Assembly: GCA_018644785.1 (NCBI GenBank)
Contig: JABGPV010000302.1
Location: forward strand, 1-5,789
Length of the DNA: 5,789 nucleotides
DNA from: Deltaproteobacteria bacterium
GTDB taxonomy: Bacteria > Desulfobacterota > DSM-4660 > Desulfatiglandales > Desulfatiglandaceae
Direction: 5' to 3'
The position numbers and the translations under genes are program-made. Below are positions 1 to 4,757 of this stretch, in pieces; the first letter of the stretch is position 1, and every line of letters begins with the position of its first letter. The notes under the pieces were generated by a model. The model worked only from the letters and a program-made list of their open reading frames with translations, searched no databases and had not been told where the DNA came from.

Positions 1-219
1 AACGGCATCAGCTTCTACCACGATGACAAAATCTGCAGCCTGATCAAGATCGGCCTGGTCTCATTGGGAGAAGCAAGAGACGTGTTAATCAGAAAATCTC
101 TTTTGGCATACGATTATCCCATCTATCAGGTCCTTTCATTGCCGCCACAGCCGGTAACATCAATCGAAAGAGACATAACTTTTGAACATATGAAAAAGAT
201 CAGGGAGGTACTCAAATGA
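1..219 (+). CDS. 3' end of an unrecognised gene, translationally coupled to the recombinase trio
   Basis: Frame 1 is open from the window edge to a TGA at 217-219, giving the last 72 residues of a protein that begins outside the window. The tail starts NGISFYHDD and ends MKKIREVLK. It is mixed hydrophobic and charged, with no membrane segment, Cys cluster or catalytic motif that I can identify, and I do not recognise the family. Its stop codon shares an ATGA with the start of the first recombinase, and that gene's ribosome binding site lies inside its last codons. It is therefore very probably co-transcribed and translationally coupled with the trio. By position it could be a partner or accessory protein of the recombinases, but that is inference from context only. 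It could also be the tail of an unrelated element gene. Confidence 0.7.
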   Translation, partial: NGISFYHDDKICSLIKIGLVSLGEARDVLIRKSLLAYDYPIYQVLSLPPQPVTSIERDITFEHMKKIREVLK

Positions 220-1106
220 AGGACACCCAAGGTGGATTGCCTGATATTTACGAACAATACTTTCTCCATCTCGAACATACCCGGGAGATCTCTCGAAAAC
301 AGATCATCAGCGTAAGAAGGGTGCTGGATTTACTCCACAGATATCTTGAAAGTCATGAAGTCAGCCTTGCCGCTTTGAAAATAGAACACCTCGATACCTT
401 TATGGGTGAGTTCAAGGTGGCCAAATCAACGCTCCGGATTTACCGGTATCATGTAAGGGGTTTTTTGAAGTATTTGTATGCTGAAAGAAAAATCATCCGG
501 AAAGATCTTGCCACTTTGCTGGTAGGCCCACCCCTGTTCGCCCATAAAAAACCCCCCAAATTCCTGCGACCCCAGGAGGTGCGGAAACTCTTTAAAAGCC
601 TGAAACTTGAAACTTCCATAGATATCCGAACGTATGCCATGATCCATTTGGCCTATAGCCTGGGGCTTCGGCCCATTGAAATCAGCAGAATCACCCTGGA
701 CCATATTTCCTTTACCAGAGGGGAACTCAGCATCCGGGAAAGAAAGACCCGAAACCCGACCATCCTGCCTTTACCCAAAAAAACTGTTCGGGCCATTGCC
801 GCCTACGTTCTTAAGGCGAGACCCAAAACAGTGCTTAGGAATCTCTTTTTGACCGACTCCAGACCCCATTTACCCCTTGGGATGGGGAACCTGATTGGCT
901 CCATCCGCAAGGCAATGAAAAAAGCAGGCCTTTCTTCCTCGGCCTACTGGCTCAGGCATACCTACGCCCAGAACCTTCTGGGAATGGGACGATCCATTTA
1001 CGAGATCAAAGAAATGATGGGCCACCAAAATATTCAATCCACCCAGAGATATCTCCATATAGACACCGAACAAATGAGAAAGGTCCTGTTCAATGAAACC
1101 CTTTAG
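216..1106 (+). CDS. Tyrosine recombinase 1 of the trio (RitA-position), variant active site
   Basis: This is a site-specific recombinase of the phage-integrase (tyrosine recombinase) family, 296 aa, which would cut and rejoin DNA through a 3'-phosphotyrosine link. Residues about 10-95 form the helical core-binding (SAM-like) domain and about 115-290 the catalytic domain. Visible active-site positions are Arg152 in GLRPIEIS, Lys177 in ERKTRN, Arg247 and His248 in YWLRHTYA, His270 in MMGH and the nucleophile Tyr279 in QRYLH. The first residue of the HxxR box is Tyr244 instead of His, read from TAC at 945-947. The start is fixed by a strong GGGAGG at 203-208, 7 bases upstream of the ATG, which overlaps the previous gene's stop. 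The C-terminal GHxxIQSTxxYLHxD segment closely resembles that of the third recombinase. The gene is full length; whether it is catalytically competent is open. Confidence 0.92.
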   Translation: MKDTQGGLPDIYEQYFLHLEHTREISRKQIISVRRVLDLLHRYLESHEVSLAALKIEHLDTFMGEFKVAKSTLRIYRYHVRGFLKYLYAERKIIRKDLATLLVGPPLFAHKKPPKFLRPQEVRKLFKSLKLETSIDIRTYAMIHLAYSLGLRPIEISRITLDHISFTRGELSIRERKTRNPTILPLPKKTVRAIAAYVLKARPKTVLRNLFLTDSRPHLPLGMGNLIGSIRKAMKKAGLSSSAYWLRHTYAQNLLGMGRSIYEIKEMMGHQNIQSTQRYLHIDTEQMRKVLFNETL

Positions 1107-2064
1107 AAGTTTCCTGGCACCAAAATTAAATGAGTTCCTCACTTACCGCCAAAACCTGGGGTATTCCCTGAATACAATACGCTTTCATCTTCTCCTTTTT
1201 GATCGATACGTGATGGATAAAAATGCCGACTGGCATTCGTTTCAACCCGGATTTTTCCTTGATATGAGAAGTCATATCAAATTGGAGAAAAACTCTGTTA
1301 ACGCCAATATCTGGGCCATACGCAACTTCTTCCAATTCCTCATACGGCAAGGTCACATTGAGAATAATCCCCTTCAGGACATCCCGCTCCTTAAAAAAAA
1401 CACCATCGTACCTTTTATCTTTTCCCCCGAACAAACTAACCGATTACTGGCATCTGTTTGCAGAAGGATACGGAAAACCAAATATCATTTTCTGAAGGAC
1501 CTAGCCTTTTATGTCGTCATCTTACTTTTGGCTCGGTGCGGCATGAGGATATCAGAACCCCTGAGATTAATGCGTCACCACTATCGCCGCGATGACCGCA
1601 CTCTTTACATTGAAAAGACCAAATTTTCTAAAGACAGGCTGATTCCGATCCCGAAAGAGGTCGTTTACGAGATAGAAAATTATCTCTCTGTACGAAAATC
1701 CATACTTCATGATGACAGTCCCTTTCTTCTGGTCCGTACGGATCAAAAACCTCCCACAGACCAGCAGATCCGATTCCAGTTCCACAAAGCGATGAAAGAC
1801 GTGGGTCTTGATCAACCCAAACGGGTGATCGGCAATGTGAACTTTCTTCAACCTTCCCCCCATAGTCTGCGTCACAGTTTTGCCGTATATACCCTGCTGA
1901 AAATAAGAGAACGGGGAGGAGATCCTCAGCACGCCCTTCCCATACTGGCAGCTTACATGGGCCACAGCGAATATAAATATACCAGCGTATATCTCAGAGT
2001 AACAGACGCCATCAGCCGCAAAAATCTAATTGATTTTTCCCTTTGGCAGGAAAGAAAAGAATGA
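1093..2064 (+). CDS. Tyrosine recombinase 2 of the trio (RitB-position)
   Basis: This is a 323 aa tyrosine recombinase. The N-terminal core-binding domain spans about residues 5-100 (NLGYSLNTIR, then ANIWAIRNFFQFL), and the catalytic domain about 110-305. All expected catalytic residues are present: Arg152 in CGMRISE, Lys177 in EKTKFSKDR, His257 and Arg260 in PHSLRHSFA, His291 in YMGHSE and Tyr300 in TSVYLR. An insertion before the second box (RERGGDPQHALPILAAYMGH) is longer than in XerC/XerD and resembles the middle protein of RIT trios. The ATG at 1093 lies inside the end of the first recombinase gene (14-bp overlap), preceded by the purine-rich GAGAAAGG at 1076-1083. Translation is probably coupled to the upstream gene. 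The target site is unknown. Confidence 0.93.
   Translation: MKPFRSFLAPKLNEFLTYRQNLGYSLNTIRFHLLLFDRYVMDKNADWHSFQPGFFLDMRSHIKLEKNSVNANIWAIRNFFQFLIRQGHIENNPLQDIPLLKKNTIVPFIFSPEQTNRLLASVCRRIRKTKYHFLKDLAFYVVILLLARCGMRISEPLRLMRHHYRRDDRTLYIEKTKFSKDRLIPIPKEVVYEIENYLSVRKSILHDDSPFLLVRTDQKPPTDQQIRFQFHKAMKDVGLDQPKRVIGNVNFLQPSPHSLRHSFAVYTLLKIRERGGDPQHALPILAAYMGHSEYKYTSVYLRVTDAISRKNLIDFSLWQERKE
2048..2054 (+). promoter_or_regulatory. Ribosome binding site that sets the start of recombinase 3
   Basis: AGGAAAG lies 6 bases upstream of ATG 2061. A TTG at 2043 in the same frame would add six residues, but it sits upstream of this site and has no comparable purine block before it. The ATG at 2061 also forms an ATGA with the stop of the preceding gene, the same arrangement as at 216-219, so 2061 is the preferred start. 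Confidence 0.7.
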
Positions 2065-3080
2065 AACTATCCCCCTGCATCCGCCAGTTCTTCGATCAAT
2101 ATCTTCCTCATATCAAAGGGGTCAGTGAGCATACCCTTAAGGCTTACCGTGATGCCTTCAGGCTCTTTCTCCCTTTTGCAGCAAAGTTTTACGGCATCAA
2201 AATAAAATCACTCAGGGTGGAACATCTCTCATCGGATTTAATTATCGCCTTCCTTGAAAACCTTCAGAAAGAGAGAAAGAACCTGGCTAAGACTCGCAAT
2301 CAACGGCTTGCAGCCCTCAAGAGCTTTGCCAAAATGGTTCGCTTCAGATACCCGGAACAACGGGAAGTGGCAGACACCATTCTTAATATCCCCCAAAAAC
2401 GGGCTCAGAAACCTCTTGTGGGTTTTCTTTATCAGGATGAAGTCCTGAAGGTTTTCCAGGCGGTTGGCCTGAAGACAAAAGAGGGGTTCAGGGATTATGC
2501 CCTCCTTCATCTGCTCTATGATTCCGGCGCCAGGGCCACCGAAATAGCTACCTTGAATCTGGAATACTTTGACCCCCAGAAAAAGACCATGGCTATCCTG
2601 GGAAAAGGAGATCGGTTCCGGATTATACAGATCGAACCCAAGACCTGTCATCTTCTTCAGCTCTATGTCAGAAAATACCGGATCCCTCCGAAACCGCCAT
2701 ATCAAGACATCCTCTTTGTCAACCAGCGGAGAGAGGCGCTCACCCGTCATGGCATCTACCGAATCTGCAAAAAGTATCTCCAAAAGGCCCTTCCTCCCAA
2801 ACGCCTCAAAAACATCAATCCGGTCCATAGTTTTCGTCACAGCCGAGCCGTTGACATGCTCTACAGCGGACATCCCATCACGGATATTAAGAACCATCTG
2901 GGCCACGACAGTATCCAGTCCACCGAGATTTATCTGCATCTGGATCTCAACCGAAGGCGCCACATCCAAAATCGATTTATCAGGTACATGCAATCGGTCT
3001 TGACCGACGATTCAAAGATAGAAGAGTTACTGCAATGGGAAAGCGAGGGGGATTTAATGGTTTGGCTCGATAGTTTATAG
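2061..3080 (+). CDS. Tyrosine recombinase 3 of the trio (RitC-position)
   Basis: This is a 339 aa tyrosine recombinase from ATG 2061. The core-binding domain spans about residues 5-110 (VSEHTLKAYRDAFRLFL, then TRNQRLAALKSFAK) and the catalytic domain about 120-300. The active site is complete: Arg158 in SGARATE, Lys182 in GKGDRFR, His256 and Arg259 in HSFRHSRA, His282 in LGHDS and Tyr291 in IYLHLD. After the nucleophile there is a basic stretch (NRRRHIQNRF) and an acidic tail ending VWLDSL. In tyrosine recombinases such C-terminal tails often mediate contacts between protomers in the synaptic complex. The gene starts in an ATGA overlap with the second recombinase and ends the operon; no clear hairpin-plus-T-run terminator follows. 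It is a third, distinct recombinase and not a recent duplicate, although its nucleophile region resembles that of recombinase 1. Confidence 0.93.
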   Translation: MKLSPCIRQFFDQYLPHIKGVSEHTLKAYRDAFRLFLPFAAKFYGIKIKSLRVEHLSSDLIIAFLENLQKERKNLAKTRNQRLAALKSFAKMVRFRYPEQREVADTILNIPQKRAQKPLVGFLYQDEVLKVFQAVGLKTKEGFRDYALLHLLYDSGARATEIATLNLEYFDPQKKTMAILGKGDRFRIIQIEPKTCHLLQLYVRKYRIPPKPPYQDILFVNQRREALTRHGIYRICKKYLQKALPPKRLKNINPVHSFRHSRAVDMLYSGHPITDIKNHLGHDSIQSTEIYLHLDLNRRRHIQNRFIRYMQSVLTDDSKIEELLQWESEGDLMVWLDSL

Positions 3081-3170
3081 CGGGGGCAGGCAAACAATAG
3101 CCCTTTACGGAGAGGTGCGAATAAGGTAAAAATATTATGTTGTCAGTTGGAAAGACAGGTTCCTCAAAAT

Positions 3171-3179
3171 GTACGGTAA
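3171..3179 (+). repeat. GTACGGTAA repeat, copy 1
   Basis: GTACGGTAA is repeated exactly at 3816-3824, and the shorter GTACGGT occurs at 3728-3734. This copy runs on as GTACGGTAAACTG. Just after it on the + strand lies the stop codon of a minus-strand ORF, the spacing expected if this were the outer end of a degenerate element. The short length means chance is not excluded. Confidence 0.35.
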
Positions 3180-3189
3180 ACTGTTGCTT

Positions 3190-3468
3190 TTATTGTTGAA
3201 TTTGGATATCTATGGGCGAAGATGAAAATCGATGCTTTTTCAGCTGGTTAAGGCAACACGCAACATAATGCACGTACTCTTTTTCCGTGACCGGATAAGC
3301 GGTAAACTGATTGACCCCCATATGTTGTTGTGTTAGGATTTTCTGATTAAGTTTCACAGATCTGAGGGCAGTTTCAGATATGTAAGGCATATTCCAGGTT
3401 TTTGATGGTGCCAATACTTTGGGGTTTTTATTGGAAACCCAACATATTTGAAGAGCACTTTCGGACAA
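3190..3468 (-). CDS. Doubtful small hypothetical protein
   Basis: This is an open frame of 92 codons from a TTG at its 5' end. An internal ATG would give about 66 residues starting MPYISETALRS. I recognise no family: there is no signal peptide, membrane helix or metal-binding motif, and no good ribosome binding site was seen. It is the only minus-strand frame of this size in the intergenic stretch that does not shadow another gene, and it ends 11 bases inside a GTACGGTAA repeat. It may be a fragment of a decayed element gene or a chance ORF in AT-rich DNA. Confidence 0.15.
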   Translation of the reverse strand: MSESALQICWVSNKNPKVLAPSKTWNMPYISETALRSVKLNQKILTQQHMGVNQFTAYPVTEKEYVHYVACCLNQLKKHRFSSSPIDIQIQQ

Positions 3469-3645
3469 TCAATTCACGATCAGCCAATCTCCACGATCCA
3501 AATATATCACAAGGATTTTAACCCACCAATATCATTGTATATTGTCAAGATATTCAACGTTTGAGCTTCAAGGAGGGCCTACCCCTATTGTATCTTGTGC
3601 CGGTGTGTTTCTTCCGATTTCCCTTTTTTGTTGAAGATCCCTTTC

Positions 3646-3670
3646 ATTTCCTGATAGGATTCCAGGAAAT
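3646..3670. repeat. Inverted repeat with 8-bp perfect arms
   Basis: ATTTCCTG at 3646-3653 pairs perfectly with CAGGAAAT at 3663-3670 around a 9-base loop. It lies in non-coding DNA. No T-run follows on the + strand, so it is not a typical intrinsic terminator. It may be a protein-binding site or a recombination-related structure, or it may be chance. Confidence 0.35.
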
Positions 3671-3727
3671 TAGGCCACAAGTTGGAAAATAGTGGTTTCA
3701 AGGCTGGAATATTTATTCTTGCATTGA

Positions 3728-3734
3728 GTACGGT
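3728..3734 (+). repeat. GTACGGT heptamer, intermediate copy
   Basis: This is a third occurrence of the heptamer also found at 3171 and 3816, here followed by TCG instead of AA. The three copies fall within about 650 bases upstream of the DruA-like gene. Its surroundings do not otherwise resemble the other two copies. Confidence 0.25.
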
Positions 3735-3767
3735 TCGATTATTTTGACGCTATCTGTTTGAAAATCG

Positions 3768-3783
3768 GTATCCGTTCACGGGC
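3768..3783 (+). repeat. Candidate left terminal repeat of the IS66-type element
   Basis: GTATCCGTTCACGGGC begins with GTA, as IS66 termini typically begin with GTAA, and lies about 110 bases upstream of the DruA-like start, a reasonable distance for an IS end. The eight bases before it (GAAAATCG, 3760-3767) would be the candidate 8-bp target duplication. A short GGGC/GCCC stem (3780-3783 with 3792-3795) follows. No matching right end is available in the window, so this is inference. Confidence 0.35.
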
Positions 3784-3815
3784 AAAAAATCGCCCTAAAT
3801 TTCAGGTTTAACACC

Positions 3816-3824
3816 GTACGGTAA
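3816..3824 (+). repeat. GTACGGTAA repeat, copy 2, within a palindrome
   Basis: This is an exact copy of the nonamer at 3171-3179. Here it overlaps the perfect 10-bp palindrome ACCGTACGGT (3813-3822), so the heptamer can also be read on the minus strand. Read outward from 3819 on the minus strand it gives GTACGGTGTTAAACCTG, which imperfectly matches GTACGGTAAACTG at 3171 after a 3-base gap. This is weak evidence for a pair of inverted ends. Confidence 0.35.
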
Positions 3825-3878
3825 GTTTCTTTGAGAAATAGTTTGCGTTCCAAATTCCGATGGTTTATATTGTCAGGA

Positions 3879-4757
3879 ATGGAAGCAATTGTAACATACC
3901 GGAGGCGGTCGGTCAGCAGGAAAGATGTTGCGACCATCAAAAAGATTATTGCCTCACATCCGGAGAAAAGCAGACGCTTTATTTCGCAAGAAGTATGCAG
4001 ACAGTGGGATTGGAGGCAGGCAAATGGTGTTCTCAAAGATATGGTCTGCCGGAGTCTGCTTCTTCTCTTGGAGTCAAAAGGTCTCATTAAACTGCCCCCC
4101 AGGAAATTTACCCCTGCCAACCCGCTTGCAAAACGAAAGAAACCGTCCAAAGTAACCGTCGACAACACACCCCTTCATTGTTCTCTCGGCGACGTACTTC
4201 CTATCAGGCTTGAACAAGTTCGCAGAACTCGTTTTGAGAAGATATTCAACGGTCTCGTAAGCGAATACCACTATCTTGGTTACATACAACCAGTTGGAGA
4301 GCATCTGAAATATATTGCATTTTCCCATGACCGCCCCATTGCGTGTCTGGGGTGGGGTTCAGCGCCATGGTATATTGGCGCACGAGATCGCTTTATTGGT
4401 TGGAGCAAAAGGATCAGAGAGAACAATCTTCATCTGATGGCCAATAACCTTCGATTTTTGATCCTGCCATGGGTTCAGGTTCCTTGTTTAGCATCACATC
4501 TATTGGCATTGAACCGTAGTCGTTTGTCACAAGATTGGCAAAATCTGTACCACCATCCGGTTTATCTGCTGGAGACTTTTGTTGATACAACGCGATATCT
4601 CGGAACCTGTTACAAGGCGGATAATTGGATTTATACGGGACAAACAACTGGTCTGGGCAAGCTCAGCAAATCGCACCAACCACTACTCTCTAAAAAGGCT
4701 GTTTATGTTTACCCGTTGACCAAGAACTTTCGCCGGGAGCTATGTCATGACGCATGA
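3879..4757 (+). CDS. druA: DruA-like protein (DUF4338 family), IS66-associated
   Basis: This 292 aa protein of the DUF4338/DruA family appears full length. Residues about 1-75 form a small helical N-terminal region (SRKDVATIKKIIASHP, then NGVLKDMVCR, ending GLIKLPP). The conserved core follows from about 105 to 290: YHYLGYIQPVGEHLKYIAF, RPIACLGWGSAPW, GARDRFIGWS, NNLRFLILPWV, LASHLL, LLETFVD, GTCYKADNWIYTGQTTGLGK and the final YPLTKNFRREL. These are hallmark blocks of the family. DruA was named as a component of Druantia anti-phage systems; its biochemical activity is not clear to me. No DruE helicase or other Druantia partner is visible. The gene instead overlaps an IS66 transposase gene, which suggests a transposition-related or passenger role. 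ATG 3879 is preferred because family members begin close to the YRRR motif. A TTG at 3831 would add 16 residues. Neither start has an ideal ribosome binding site. Confidence 0.88.
   Translation: MEAIVTYRRRSVSRKDVATIKKIIASHPEKSRRFISQEVCRQWDWRQANGVLKDMVCRSLLLLLESKGLIKLPPRKFTPANPLAKRKKPSKVTVDNTPLHCSLGDVLPIRLEQVRRTRFEKIFNGLVSEYHYLGYIQPVGEHLKYIAFSHDRPIACLGWGSAPWYIGARDRFIGWSKRIRENNLHLMANNLRFLILPWVQVPCLASHLLALNRSRLSQDWQNLYHHPVYLLETFVDTTRYLGTCYKADNWIYTGQTTGLGKLSKSHQPLLSKKAVYVYPLTKNFRRELCHDA
4735..4739 (+). promoter_or_regulatory. Ribosome binding site for the IS66-type transposase
   Basis: GGGAG lies 7 bases upstream of ATG 4747, inside the 3' end of the DruA-like gene. It fixes the transposase start and indicates coupled translation. 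The nearby ATG at 4754 is in another frame. Confidence 0.65.

Larger units (their letters stand above)
216..3080 (+). mobile_element. RIT-like element core: three overlapping tyrosine recombinase genes
   Basis: Three non-identical tyrosine recombinase genes of 296, 323 and 339 codons lie in the same orientation and overlap at both junctions (14 bp, then an ATGA). This order and coupling match RIT (recombinase in trio) elements, where three integrases from distinct subfamilies act as one unit. The resemblance by position is: first protein Xer-like, second with the long HALPILAAYMGH segment, third with a short basic C-terminal tail. The inverted repeats that normally bound RIT elements were not found: the left side may lie outside the window, and nothing convincing follows the third gene. 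The boundaries given are those of the genes, not of the element. Confidence 0.65.
3081..3767. other. Intergenic stretch between the recombinase trio and the IS66-type element
   Basis: This stretch of almost 700 bases is visibly richer in A and T than the genes on either side and has no convincing protein gene on either strand. It contains one doubtful minus-strand ORF, an inverted repeat with 8-bp arms (3646-3670) and two of the window's three GTACGGT heptamers. No tRNA, riboswitch or CRISPR structure is apparent. It looks like decayed mobile-element DNA or the outer flank of one of the two elements. No obvious promoter is seen. Confidence 0.5.

Noticed and set aside
1567..1965. 132-codon minus-strand open frame
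   Set aside because: It is antisense to the catalytic domain of recombinase 2 and shows no motifs of its own.
2238..2993. 251-codon minus-strand open frame
   Set aside because: It lies wholly within recombinase 3, whose catalytic motifs are unmistakable in the + strand frame. The antisense product shows no recognisable domain.
3744..3772. TTGACG as a -35 box for the DruA/transposase unit
   Set aside because: No acceptable -10 hexamer lies 16-18 bases downstream (the bases there read GGTATC), so a promoter cannot be supported.
3780..3795. GGGC/GCCC hairpin as a terminator
   Set aside because: The stem is only 4 bp with an 8-base loop and no T-run follows.
3776..4168. 130-codon minus-strand open frame over the start of the DruA-like gene
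   Set aside because: It overlaps the N-terminal half of a recognisable DUF4338 protein and has no family features, so it is a shadow.
3879..4757. A Druantia anti-phage defence operon
   Set aside because: Only the DruA-like gene is present. No DruE-type helicase or other partner is visible, and the neighbour is an IS66 transposase.
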